Positions 7,504-15,717 of a DNA stretch of 64,000 nucleotides are shown in pieces. The notes under the pieces are model-generated. The model was not told where the DNA came from and did not search any database. It worked only from the letters and a program-made list of their open reading frames with translations. The stretch comes from Pimelobacter simplex (GTDB taxonomy: Bacteria > Actinomycetota > Actinomycetes > Propionibacteriales > Nocardioidaceae): NCBI RefSeq assembly GCF_900114845.1, contig NZ_FOUK01000001.1, positions 784,479 through 848,478 on the forward strand. Direction: 5' to 3'. How positions within the stretch are numbered: the first letter of the stretch is position 1; each line of letters starts with the position of its first letter. A program made the position numbers and the translations under genes.

Positions 7504-8592
7504 ATGACGCCCTACCTCGTCCTGCTGGCCACCGTCCTCGCACTGGCGGCCCTCGGCGCCGTGACCACCGCGGCCGCCGGTCGCGGTGCCGGCCCGGTCG
7601 AGCGGGTCGGCCGGGCCCGGTGGACGCCCTTCGACCTCGTCCTGCTCGGCGTCCTGGTGGTCTTCGCCGGCTCGCGCGTCGGGGTCGGGACCGACTACGA
7701 GCTCTACGCGGCGCTGTGGTTCCGGGCCGGGGGCGACAGCCTGGGCGCGGCTCTCGACCGCTCGCCGCAGGACCCCGGCTTCGTCGCGCTCCAGCACCTG
7801 CTGCACCGGGTGGGAGAAGGCCCGGAGGTGATGTTCTGGGTGACCTCGGCAGTGACCGTCGGCGCGATGGTGCTCGCGCTCAAGCACGGCACCCGCAGCT
7901 TCCCGGCCGCGATCTTCCTGCTCGTCGCGCTCGGCGGCTACCTGGCGCCGTTCAACCTGGTCCGCCAGGGACTCGCCGCCGCGCTGCTCTTCCTCGCCGC
8001 GACCCGCTACCTCGACCGGCGCCGCTGGGTCTTCGTCGCGCTCGTCGCCGCGGCCACGGGGGTCCACGCCTCGGCCCTGGCGGTGGCCGTCGTGCTGCTG
8101 GTGGTCCGCAACGTCCAGCCCCGGCCGCGGGTGCTGGCGGTGCTGCTGGCCGGCGCCCTCCTCGCGGCCCAGCTCTACCTCACCGTCCCGGCGGTGACCC
8201 GGCTCGCCGAGCTGCTCAACCCGCGCTACGTCCAGTACGTCGTCCAGGAGGAGGCCGGCCTGGGCACCTACCTGGTGATCGGCGCGCGGCTGCTGCTGGT
8301 GCTCTACTGCTACCTGCACGCGACGCTGCTCACCCCGCTCGAGCGCCGCTGCCTGGTGTTCGCCACGCTCGGCCTGGCGGCCCAGGTGGTCGGCACGCAG
8401 TCGATCGCCTTCGCCCGCTTCGACGTCTACTTCGCGCTCTTCCTGGTCGTGCCGCTGGCCGGCCTCGTCCGGGCCGCGCCCGACCGGCTGCAGCGGGCGG
8501 CCGTGCTCGGCGGATCGCTCGTCTACATGGTGCTGCTCATCGGCAACTACTACGGCCTCGTCCCGTACCGGAGCACCTGGTGGGCCGGATGA
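7504..8592 (+). CDS. EpsG-like polysaccharide polymerase
   Basis: 362 aa polytopic membrane protein with about ten hydrophobic helices. Family features of EpsG/Wzy-like polymerases are the GSRVGVGTDYELY loop after the first helices and FNLVRQGLAAALLFLAATRYLDRRRW in the middle, corresponding to the conserved N-x-x-R-Q motif. Known role: joins repeat units of extracellular polysaccharide on the outer face of the membrane. It starts directly after the acetyltransferase stop and overlaps LicD by ATGA, so it is translationally coupled within the cluster. Confidence 0.85.
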   Translation: MTPYLVLLATVLALAALGAVTTAAAGRGAGPVERVGRARWTPFDLVLLGVLVVFAGSRVGVGTDYELYAALWFRAGGDSLGAALDRSPQDPGFVALQHLLHRVGEGPEVMFWVTSAVTVGAMVLALKHGTRSFPAAIFLLVALGGYLAPFNLVRQGLAAALLFLAATRYLDRRRWVFVALVAAATGVHASALAVAVVLLVVRNVQPRPRVLAVLLAGALLAAQLYLTVPAVTRLAELLNPRYVQYVVQEEAGLGTYLVIGARLLLVLYCYLHATLLTPLERRCLVFATLGLAAQVVGTQSIAFARFDVYFALFLVVPLAGLVRAAPDRLQRAAVLGGSLVYMVLLIGNYYGLVPYRSTWWAG

Positions 8593-9431
8593 CCCCGCCG
8601 CACGACGGGCGCGCCGAGCTCGGCCCCGCCGAGCTCGCCCAGCTCCAGCTCGCGCTGCTGCTCGAGCTGCGCGACTTCTGCGCGCGCCACGGGCTGCGGA
8701 TGTACCTCTGGTCGGGCACCCTGCTGGGCGCCGTGCGCCACCGCGGCTTCATCCCGTGGGACGACGACGTCGACGTCGCGATGCCCCGTCCCGACCACGA
8801 CCGGCTGCTCGCCATGGCCGGCCGGCTCGCCGCCGAGACCGGCAACACCGTGCGCACCTCGCAGGGAGCGGACGACGACTACCCCTATCCCTACGCGAAG
8901 TACACCGCCACCGGCACCCTGCTGCTCGAGAACCACGAGCTCGCGGTGCCGCTCGGGGTGCACGTCGACATCTTCCCGCTCGACGGCCTGCCCCGGGGCG
9001 CGGTGGCCCGGACCGTGCGCCGCCGGGTGGCCCTCGTGCTGCAGCACCTCTTCGCGGTCAAGGCCGCGGTGCCCGGCAAGCGGCGCTCGGTGCTGGCCGG
9101 GGGCTACCTCCGCATCGCCGCCGCGGTGCTCCGCCCCCTGCGGACCGGCCGGCTGGTCGCCCTGGCGGAGCGCTGGGCCCGGCGGACGCCGTACGCCGGG
9201 GCGGGGGAGGTGTGCCTGGTCGCGTGGGGGACCCGCGAGGTGCTGCGCGCGACCGACGTCGATCCCGCCGGCGAGGTGGTCTTCGAGGGACACCGGGTGG
9301 GCGCGCCGGCCGATCCCGCGGCGGTGCTGACCGCGATCTACGGCGACTTCCGGCAGCTGCCGCCCCTCGCGGCCCGGGTGAGCCACCACGACTTCCGGGC
9401 CTACCGGCTGCCGCCGGGCGGCGCCCGGTGA
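8589..9431 (+). CDS. LicD-family phosphotransferase
   Basis: 280 aa, ATG overlapping the EpsG stop. The LicD nucleotidyltransferase-fold signature is complete: SGTLLGAVRHRGFIPWDDDVDVAM around residues 43-64, with the Asp triplet for metal binding, then PYPYAKYTATGTLL and VHVDIFPLDGLP. LicD proteins move phosphocholine, phosphoethanolamine or phospho-polyols from CDP-precursors onto glycans. A CDP-glycerol-forming TagD-like enzyme is encoded at 1736-2203, making glycerol phosphate a candidate donor; that link is inference. Stop overlaps the flippase GTG start. Confidence 0.88.
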   Translation: MTPPHDGRAELGPAELAQLQLALLLELRDFCARHGLRMYLWSGTLLGAVRHRGFIPWDDDVDVAMPRPDHDRLLAMAGRLAAETGNTVRTSQGADDDYPYPYAKYTATGTLLLENHELAVPLGVHVDIFPLDGLPRGAVARTVRRRVALVLQHLFAVKAAVPGKRRSVLAGGYLRIAAAVLRPLRTGRLVALAERWARRTPYAGAGEVCLVAWGTREVLRATDVDPAGEVVFEGHRVGAPADPAAVLTAIYGDFRQLPPLAARVSHHDFRAYRLPPGGAR

Positions 9432-10624
9432 GACGGCTCTCGCTCGGCCTGCTCGACCAGGTGCTGTCGAGCGTGAGCAGCGTCCTCGTGGTGTTCGCGG
9501 TGGCGGGCGTCGCGCCGGTGCGGCAGTTCGGCCACGTCGCGCTCTGCCTGCTCGTGCTCAACGCGCTCACCGCCGTGATGCGCGGGCTGGTCGGCGTCCA
9601 CGTCACGCTGCGGGCCGGCGACGCGGCCGCCGTCCGGCGTGAGGCGCGGCACGGGCTGGTCGCCGCCGCGCTCGTGGGCCTGCTCGCCGGGGCGGGCTTC
9701 CTGGGGTCGGCCGCCGTCGTCCCCGCGCTGGCGCCGGTGACCGCACCGCTCGCGCTCGCCGCCCCCGTCGTCCTCACCCAGGACGTCGGCCGCTTCGCGG
9801 CGACCGCCCTCGGGCGCCCGCTCGTGGCCTGCCTCTCCGACGGCGCCTGGACGGCGGTGGCGCTGAGCGTGCTGCTCGCGAGCTGGGCGGGGGCCGGGCT
9901 CGGCGTCGCGGCGATCCTGCTGCTCTGGACCGCCGGCGCGGCCCTGGGCGGGGTGCTCGCGCTCGCCGTGCTCGGCCTGCGCCCGCGGGTGACGGGCTTC
10001 GCCGGCTGGTGGGGGGAGTGGCGGCGCAGCCGGCTGGCGCTCGGCCTCGACGCCTTGCTCTCGGCCGTCGACACGATCGTCGTGCTGGCTGTCGCCGGCC
10101 GGTTCATCGGTGCGACCGCGATCGCGGCGCTGCAGGGCGCGGCGAGCGCCTTCGGCCCCGTCGCCCTCGTGCTCCGCTCGCTCCCGCTGGCCGTGCTGCC
10201 CGAGGTCCGCCGCCGCGGTCTCGACCGGCCCGACCTGGTCTGGCCCTTCCTGGCCCGGCTCGCGCTGCCGCTGTCGGCCTGCTCGGTGCTCGCCGGCCTC
10301 GCCTCGCTCGTCGTGCCGGCGGGGCTGGGCCACCGCCTGCTGGGCGAGAGCTGGACGGTGATCCGCCCGGTGCTCCCGCTGACCGGTCTCGAGTGGGCGT
10401 TCATCGTGTGGCTCGCCGCGGCGACCGGCAGCCTCCAGGCGCTCGAGCGGGCCGGCGAGGTGCTGCGCGTGCGCCTCGTCTTCGGCGGCCTCGCCCTGGT
10501 CCTCGGCTGCGCGGCCGCGATCGTCGTCCGCACACCGGCGGCCGTGGCCGCCGCGCTCTGCCTCGCCGCCCTCGGCGCGGCGCTCTTCGCCCATCGACGA
10601 CTCCACGGAGGTGCGACCGCATGA
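9428..10624 (+). CDS. Polysaccharide flippase (Wzx/MATE-like membrane protein)
   Basis: 398 aa from the GTG overlapping licD. Nearly the whole chain is hydrophobic with about 12 membrane helices, few charged residues inside helices, and a central symmetric break near RPRVTGFAGWWGEWRR. This layout fits oligosaccharide flippases of the MOP superfamily, somewhat short compared with typical 420-500 aa members. It sits between LicD and glycosyltransferases, as expected for the translocator of lipid-linked repeat units. Sequence motifs in this family are weak, so the call leans on topology and context. Confidence 0.75.
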   Translation: MRRLSLGLLDQVLSSVSSVLVVFAVAGVAPVRQFGHVALCLLVLNALTAVMRGLVGVHVTLRAGDAAAVRREARHGLVAAALVGLLAGAGFLGSAAVVPALAPVTAPLALAAPVVLTQDVGRFAATALGRPLVACLSDGAWTAVALSVLLASWAGAGLGVAAILLLWTAGAALGGVLALAVLGLRPRVTGFAGWWGEWRRSRLALGLDALLSAVDTIVVLAVAGRFIGATAIAALQGAASAFGPVALVLRSLPLAVLPEVRRRGLDRPDLVWPFLARLALPLSACSVLAGLASLVVPAGLGHRLLGESWTVIRPVLPLTGLEWAFIVWLAAATGSLQALERAGEVLRVRLVFGGLALVLGCAAAIVVRTPAAVAAALCLAALGAALFAHRRLHGGATA

Positions 10625-11661
10625 CCCCGACGACCCGGGTCCTCCACGTCATCGAGAGCTTCGGGGCCGGCTCGCTGACCTCGATGCTCCAGTACGTCCG
10701 GGCCATGCCCGAGCTCGAGCACCACCTGCTCTTCCGGCCCCGTCCCGGCGAGTACGAGCCGGCCGGCGAGCTCGCTCTCTTCGCGACGACCGAGGTGCTG
10801 CCCGGCGGGCACCGCGCGGTCCGGCGCGCCATCAGGGCCGCCGTACGTCGGGTGCGGCCGGCGGTCGTGCACGCCCACTCGACCTACGCGGGCGGCTACG
10901 TCCGGCTCGCGGTGCGGAGCACGCCGCGGTGCCGGATCGTCTACACCCCCCACTGCTTCGCGTTCGAGCGCGGCGACGTCCCGCCGCCGGCCCGGCGGCT
11001 GTACCGGCTGGCCGAGCGGCTCCTCGCGCGCAACTGCGACACCCTCGCCGCCTGCTCGCCGCGCGAGGCGCTCCTCGGCCGTGCCTGGGGCTACCGCCGC
11101 GTCGTGGTGGTGCCCAACGTCGCCGCCCGGGCGACGGTCGCCGGCGCGGCCGGTAACGGGCCGCTCCGCGTCGTCACGATCGGCCGGGTCTCGCCGCAGA
11201 AGGATCCCGCCTTCTTCGCCGAGGTGGTCACCCGGCTGCGGCAGACGCACCCGGGCGCGACCGCCACCTGGATCGGGGCGGGCGAGCCCGCGCTCGTCGC
11301 CGTCCTCGAGCGGGCCGGGGTCCGGGTCACCGGATGGCGCTCCCACCCCGAGGCCGTCGCCGAACTCGCCGGTGCGGCCGTCTACGTCCACACCGGTGCC
11401 TGGGAGGGCTTCCCGATGTCGGTGCTCGAGGCCGACGCGGCCGACCGGCCGATCGTCGTGCGCCGGATCCCGGCCTTCGCGGGCAGCTCGCCGCGCTGGT
11501 CGTGGGGGACGCCGGCCGCGGTCGCCGCCGCCGTCGCCGACGCGGCCGCCCACCCGGCCCAGAACCGCGCGTCCTGGCGGGCGTTCCTGCGCGACCACGA
11601 CCTCGGCACCCAGCGCGAGCGGCTGCGCAGGGTCTACCTCGACACCGAGGTGGCGCGATGA
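10621..11661 (+). CDS. Glycosyltransferase family 4
   Basis: 346 aa GT-B enzyme. N-terminal HVIESFGAGSLTSMLQYV is the acceptor-side loop of GT4 proteins. The C-terminal Rossmann half has VVTIGRVSPQKDPAFF for the nucleotide-sugar site and the E-x7-E motif EGFPMSVLE around residues 262-270. It transfers a sugar from an activated donor to a growing lipid-linked glycan; donor and acceptor unknown. ATGA overlap with the flippase and ATGA overlap with the next GT2 show tight coupling. Confidence 0.88.
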   Translation: MTPTTRVLHVIESFGAGSLTSMLQYVRAMPELEHHLLFRPRPGEYEPAGELALFATTEVLPGGHRAVRRAIRAAVRRVRPAVVHAHSTYAGGYVRLAVRSTPRCRIVYTPHCFAFERGDVPPPARRLYRLAERLLARNCDTLAACSPREALLGRAWGYRRVVVVPNVAARATVAGAAGNGPLRVVTIGRVSPQKDPAFFAEVVTRLRQTHPGATATWIGAGEPALVAVLERAGVRVTGWRSHPEAVAELAGAAVYVHTGAWEGFPMSVLEADAADRPIVVRRIPAFAGSSPRWSWGTPAAVAAAVADAAAHPAQNRASWRAFLRDHDLGTQRERLRRVYLDTEVAR

Positions 11662-12467
11662 GCGGGCGGCCGCCGGCCGAGGTGACCGTCGTCCTGCCGA
11701 CGATCCGCACCGACGCCTGGTTCGCGGCAGCGGTCGCCTCCGTCCTCGCCCAGCAGGACGTGGCGCTGCGGCTGCTCCTCGTCCTCGACGGCGTCGCGCG
11801 GTCCGCCGAGGCGTGGTGGGACGACCCGCGGGTCGAGGTGCTCGCCCACCCCGTGCGCCGCGGCCTGGTGCACGGCCTGCGGGCGGCCTTCGCGCAGGTC
11901 ACCACGCCGTACGTCGCCCGGCTCGACGCCGACGACCTCGCCGAGCCCACCCGGCTGGCCCGTCAGCTCGGCTACCTGGCCGCGCACCCCGACGTCGGCC
12001 TGCTGGGCTGCGAGGCCCTGCGGATCGACGCCGACGGCGCGGAGGTCGGCCCGTTCGGCGCCGCTACCGGCGACGACATCCGCCCGGCGCTGCTCCGCTC
12101 CAACCCGGTGGTGCACTCGGCGGTCGTGCTGCGCACCGCCGCCTACCACCGCGCGGGCGGCTTCGACCCGCGGATGGGCCAGATGGAGGACTACGACCTG
12201 TGGCTGCGCATCGCCCAGCACGAGCGGGTGGCTGCGCTGCCGGAGCCGCTGGTGCGCTACCGGCTGCACGGCGGCCAGGTCAGCCGCGGCGCGAAGCCGT
12301 GGGGGCACCACATCCGCACGATCCGCCGCCAGCGCCTGGCGCTGGCGCGCAGCCTCGGCGCGCCCGTCGTCCGCACCGCCCTGACCGGGACGGCGTGGGA
12401 GGCCGCGCAGGCGCTGCGCTACGCCGGCCTGCGCCGGCCCGGCTACGACGCCGGCAGCCCGCGCTGA
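11658..12467 (+). CDS. Glycosyltransferase family 2
   Basis: 269 aa GT-A enzyme. It begins VTVVLPTIRTDAWFAAAVASVL, has the metal-binding DxD-type motif in ARLDADDLAEP near residue 89, and the acceptor-side MEDYDLWLRIA, all standard for GT2. No membrane helix, so it acts on the cytoplasmic face. It is the last gene of the polysaccharide operon; a bidirectional hairpin follows immediately. Sugar specificity cannot be read from sequence. Confidence 0.88.
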   Translation: MSGRPPAEVTVVLPTIRTDAWFAAAVASVLAQQDVALRLLLVLDGVARSAEAWWDDPRVEVLAHPVRRGLVHGLRAAFAQVTTPYVARLDADDLAEPTRLARQLGYLAAHPDVGLLGCEALRIDADGAEVGPFGAATGDDIRPALLRSNPVVHSAVVLRTAAYHRAGGFDPRMGQMEDYDLWLRIAQHERVAALPEPLVRYRLHGGQVSRGAKPWGHHIRTIRRQRLALARSLGAPVVRTALTGTAWEAAQALRYAGLRRPGYDAGSPR

Positions 12468-12473
12468 GACGCG

Positions 12474-12510
12474 CGAACGGCGCCCACCCGGTGCGGGTGG
12501 ACGCCGTTCG
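12474..12510. terminator. Bidirectional hairpin between convergent GT2 and cysN
   Basis: A 17-bp stem with one mismatch (left arm CGAACGGCGCCCACCCG) and a 3-nt loop lies between the stop of the GT2 gene and the stop of cysN. It can end both transcripts. Confidence 0.9.
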
Positions 12511-12524
12511 TCAGCTGGCTGCGG

Positions 12525-13811
12525 TCAGCCGTTGATCATGCCGGCGCCGACGGTCACGCCGGTCGCCTCGTCGATCAGGATGAACGAGCCCGTGGTGCGG
12601 TTCTTCGAGTACGGGTCGCACAGCAGCGGCACGGTGGTGCGCAGGGTGACCCGGCCGATCTCGTTGACGCCGAGCTCCTTGGTCTCCTGGTCGCGGTGCA
12701 GCGTGTTGACGTCGAGGCGGTACTGGACGTCCTTGACCAGGGCCCGGCCGGTGCGGGTCGTGTGCTTGATGGCCAGCTTCTGCCGCGGCTGCAGCGGAGC
12801 GTTGGTCATCCAGCAGATCATGGCGTCGATGTCCTGGCTCGGCGTCGGCGCGTTCTTGACCCGGGCGATCATGTCGCCGCGGGAGACGTCGACGTCGTCC
12901 TCGAGGTGGACCGTCACGCTCATCGGCGGGAAGGCCTCGGTGATCTCCTTGTCGAACAGGTCGATCTTGGAGATCTTCGACGTCATGCCCGAGGGCAGGA
13001 CGACGATCTCGTCGCCGGGCTTGAGCACGCCACCGGCCACCTGGCCGGCGTAGCCGCGGTAGTCGTGGAACTCGTCGGACTTGGGCCGCACGACGTACTG
13101 CACCGGGAACCGGGCGTCGATCAGGTCGCGGTCGGAGGCGACGTGGACGTGCTCGAGGTGGTGCATGAGCGTGGGACCGGAGTACCACGGCATGTTCTCG
13201 GAGCGGGTCACGACGTTGTCGCCCTGGAGCGCCGAGATCGGGATGACCTCGAGGTCGGGCACGTTGAGCTTCGTCGCGAACTGGGTGAACTCGCGGTAGA
13301 TGTTCTCGTAGATCGACTGGTCGAAGTCGACGAGGTCCATCTTGTTGACCGCGAGCACGAGGTGCGGGACGCGGAGCAGCGAGAGGATCACCGCGTGACG
13401 GCGCGACTGCTCGGTGAGGCCCTGGCGGGCGTCGACGAGCACGAGGCCGAGGTCGGCGGTCGAGGCGCCGGTGACCATGTTGCGCGTGTACTGCACGTGG
13501 CCCGGGGTGTCGGCGATGATGAACTTGCGGTTGGGCGTCGCGAAGTAGCGGTAGGCCACGTCGATGGTGATGCCCTGCTCGCGCTCGGAGCGCAGGCCGT
13601 CGGTGAGCAGCGCGAGGTCGGTGTAGTCGTACCCCTTCGCCTCACTGGTGGCCTCGACCGCCTCGAGCTGGTCCTCGAAGATCGCCTTCGAGTCGAGCAG
13701 CAGCCGCCCGATCAGGGTGGACTTGCCGTCGTCGACGGAGCCGGCGGTGGCGAACCGCAGGAGGTCCATCGGGCGCTTCTCGTCGCCGGTGGTTGAGCTG
13801 GTCGAAGCCAT
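12525..13811 (-). CDS. cysN: Sulfate adenylyltransferase GTPase subunit CysN
   Basis: 428 aa translation-factor-like GTPase that drives ATP sulfurylase (with CysD): sulfate + ATP to adenosine 5'-phosphosulfate. G1 is GSVDDGKST (24-32), G3 is DTPGH (101-105) and G4 is NKMD (156-159), followed by two beta-barrel domains. The length is that of CysN alone, so there is no C-terminal APS kinase fusion; that activity is encoded separately at 18112-19968. The start overlaps the cysD stop by ATGA. Two closely spaced Met (M1, M15) are possible starts; the first keeps the overlap. Confidence 0.95.
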   Translation of the reverse strand: MASTSSTTGDEKRPMDLLRFATAGSVDDGKSTLIGRLLLDSKAIFEDQLEAVEATSEAKGYDYTDLALLTDGLRSEREQGITIDVAYRYFATPNRKFIIADTPGHVQYTRNMVTGASTADLGLVLVDARQGLTEQSRRHAVILSLLRVPHLVLAVNKMDLVDFDQSIYENIYREFTQFATKLNVPDLEVIPISALQGDNVVTRSENMPWYSGPTLMHHLEHVHVASDRDLIDARFPVQYVVRPKSDEFHDYRGYAGQVAGGVLKPGDEIVVLPSGMTSKISKIDLFDKEITEAFPPMSVTVHLEDDVDVSRGDMIARVKNAPTPSQDIDAMICWMTNAPLQPRQKLAIKHTTRTGRALVKDVQYRLDVNTLHRDQETKELGVNEIGRVTLRTTVPLLCDPYSKNRTTGSFILIDEATGVTVGAGMING

Positions 13812-14728
13812 CAGAAGTAGCCCTCCTTCTTGCGGTCCTCCATGGCAGCCTCGGAGAACCGGTCGTCACCCCGGGTCGCGCCGCGCTCGGTGACCCGGGC
13901 GATGGCGACCTCGTCGATGATCTCGTCGATCGTGCCGGCGGTGCTCTCGACGCAGCCGGTGAGCGTCAGGTCGCCGACGGTGCGGAACCGGACGGTGCGC
14001 TCCTCGGCGACCTCGCCGTCGCGCAGCGGGTTGTGCTCGCTCTCGGAGAGGAGCATCCCGTCGCGCAGGAAGACGCGGCGCTGGTGGGAGAAGTAGATGC
14101 TGGGGATCTCGATGCCCTCGCGGCCGATGTAGTCCCAGATGTCGAGCTCGGTCCAGTTCGAGATCGGGAAGATCCGCATGTGCTCGCCCTCGTGGAGGCG
14201 GCCGTTGTAGAGGCTCCAGAGCTCGGGACGCTGGTTCTTCGGGTCCCACTGGCCGAACTCGTCGCGGTGGGAGTAGACGCGCTCCTTGGCGCGGGCCTTC
14301 TCCTCGTCACGACGTCCGCCACCGAAGGCGGCGGTGAAGCCGTTCTCCTCGATCGCGTTGAGCAGCGTGCCGATCTGGAGCCGGTTGCGCGAGGTCTTGC
14401 CGTCGTCGACGACGATGCCGTCGGCGATGGCCTGCTCGACGCTGGCCACGATCAGCTTGACGCCCAGCCGGTTCACCCAGTTGTCCCGGGTGGCGAGCAC
14501 CTCGGGGAAGTCGTAGCCGGTGTCGACCTGCAGGACCGGGAACGGGATCTTCGCCGGGTAGAACGCCTTCTCGGCGAGGCGCATCATGACGATCGAGTCC
14601 TTGCCGCCCGAGAACATCAGGACGGGCTTCTCGAACTCGGCCGCGACCTCGCGGAAGATGTGGATCGACTCTGCCTCCAGCTGGTCCAGCTGGCTGAGGC
14701 GGTAGTCGCTGTGCGTCACTGCTGTCAC
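13811..14728 (-). CDS. cysD: Sulfate adenylyltransferase catalytic subunit CysD
   Basis: 305 aa PAPS-reductase/ATP-sulfurylase superfamily protein. The PP-loop motif SGGKDS is at residues 40-45, and the conserved GGRRDEEKARAKER lies further on. It forms APS from sulfate and ATP with CysN, the next gene. First gene of the cysDN operon. A 14-bp palindrome 20-33 bp upstream of the start could bind a repressor (see operator entry). The C-terminus ends EDRKKEGYF, typical of CysD. Confidence 0.95.
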   Translation of the reverse strand: MTAVTHSDYRLSQLDQLEAESIHIFREVAAEFEKPVLMFSGGKDSIVMMRLAEKAFYPAKIPFPVLQVDTGYDFPEVLATRDNWVNRLGVKLIVASVEQAIADGIVVDDGKTSRNRLQIGTLLNAIEENGFTAAFGGGRRDEEKARAKERVYSHRDEFGQWDPKNQRPELWSLYNGRLHEGEHMRIFPISNWTELDIWDYIGREGIEIPSIYFSHQRRVFLRDGMLLSESEHNPLRDGEVAEERTVRFRTVGDLTLTGCVESTAGTIDEIIDEVAIARVTERGATRGDDRFSEAAMEDRKKEGYF

Positions 14729-14747
14729 GCGGACGGCCCATCCCTTC

Positions 14748-14761
14748 TAGAACACGTTCTA
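14748..14761. promoter_or_regulatory. Palindromic operator resembling the KstR box
   Basis: TAGAACACGTTCTA is a perfect palindrome around a 2-nt centre and fits the published KstR consensus TnnAACnnGTTnnA of actinobacterial sterol-catabolism regulons. It lies 20-33 bp upstream of cysD and 113 bp before the divergent DUF4143 gene. Assignment to KstR is inference; other TetR-family repressors could use it. Confidence 0.55.
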
Positions 14762-14862
14762 CTCAAACTCCGGGCTCGCCCATCGTGCCATGCGCCGCCT
14801 TGCACCGAGACATTCTCGACGGCTCGATAGACAAATCGACGAGTTTGGCCGTGGGAAGCCCC

Positions 14863-14868
14863 TAGGAT
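14863..14868 (+). promoter_or_regulatory. -10-like TAGGAT for leaderless start at 14875
   Basis: TAGGAT ends 6 nt before GTG 14875, in the sequence CCCCTAGGATCG. The same core occurs before the DUF2516 gene at 21354. No Shine-Dalgarno is present, so a leaderless transcript is likely. Confidence 0.45.
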
Positions 14869-14874
14869 CGCCCC

Positions 14875-15672
14875 GTGGTGGCCGACTTCGTCGCCCGGCT
14901 GGGCTCGCGCGGCTCGGTGCCCGGGGAGGTGCGCAGCACGTGGGACGTGCCGGCGTACGTCGCCGCGACCCAGCGCGCCGGCCTGGACGACGAGGTGGCG
15001 GCGATCGAGCGCCGGGCGCGGGCCCGGCGGCGGATGGATCCCGACCGGCTCCGCGCGATCCTCGGCGCGCTGGCCGACCCACCGGCCGGCGAGCTCAACA
15101 AGGCCCGGCTCGGGGCCGTGGCCGGGATCCCGCCCACCACCGTCTCGCCGTACGTCGACGTGCTCGTCGAGCTGGGCGTCGTCGTCCTGCTGCCGGGCAG
15201 CCGCGCGGCCGCGGCCAAGCGCGCGATCGGGCGCCCGCAGGCGGTCGTGGCCGACCCGGCGCTCGCCCGGCACCTGGCCGGGCACTCGGCCGCCGAGCTC
15301 GCCGAGTTCGCCGGCCGCCGGGCCCTCGCACCGCTGCTGCGCGCGAGCGTGGCCGCCGAGCTCCTGCGCCAGCGCCCGGCGAGCGCGGTCGAGCACCGGG
15401 TGGCGTACCTGCGCGAGCGCAACGGGCTCGCCGTCGACCTGGTGATCGAGCTCCCCGACGACAGCCTCTACGGCATCGAGGTCCGCACCGCCGCCAGCCT
15501 GCGACCGCACCAGTTCGTCGCGCTCGAGGCGCTGGCCCGCCGCGCGGGGCCGCGGTTCCGGGGCGGGGTGGTGCTCAACACGGCGACGGTGGGCCACCAG
15601 TACGGGCCCCGGCTGTGGGGGCTGCCGATCTCGTCGGTGTGGGATTGGCAGCAACCGGGCGCTCGCCGTTAA
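14875..15672 (+). CDS. Stand-alone DUF4143-type protein without AAA+ ATPase domain
   Basis: 265 aa. Residues about 55-240 match the DUF4143 domain that normally forms the C-terminal half of archaeal/bacterial AAA+ ATPases. Visible are ELNKARLGAVAGIPPTTVSPYVDVL (winged helix) and RPQAVVADPALARHLAG (the usual K-lyltD-GL region). The PD-(D/E)XK-like tail includes VDLVIELPDDSLYGIEVRTA. The expected upstream Walker A/B ATPase part (about 200 aa) is absent: only 147 bp separate it from cysD, and no frame there encodes it. It is either a truncated survivor or a real single-domain DNA-binding/nuclease-like protein. GTG start chosen from the leaderless -10. Function unknown. Confidence 0.65.
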   Translation: MVADFVARLGSRGSVPGEVRSTWDVPAYVAATQRAGLDDEVAAIERRARARRRMDPDRLRAILGALADPPAGELNKARLGAVAGIPPTTVSPYVDVLVELGVVVLLPGSRAAAAKRAIGRPQAVVADPALARHLAGHSAAELAEFAGRRALAPLLRASVAAELLRQRPASAVEHRVAYLRERNGLAVDLVIELPDDSLYGIEVRTAASLRPHQFVALEALARRAGPRFRGGVVLNTATVGHQYGPRLWGLPISSVWDWQQPGARR

Positions 15673-15717
15673 CGCGGACGTGGCGCGCCGTTCGATCGCG
15701 GCGGTTGTCCTCGGAGC

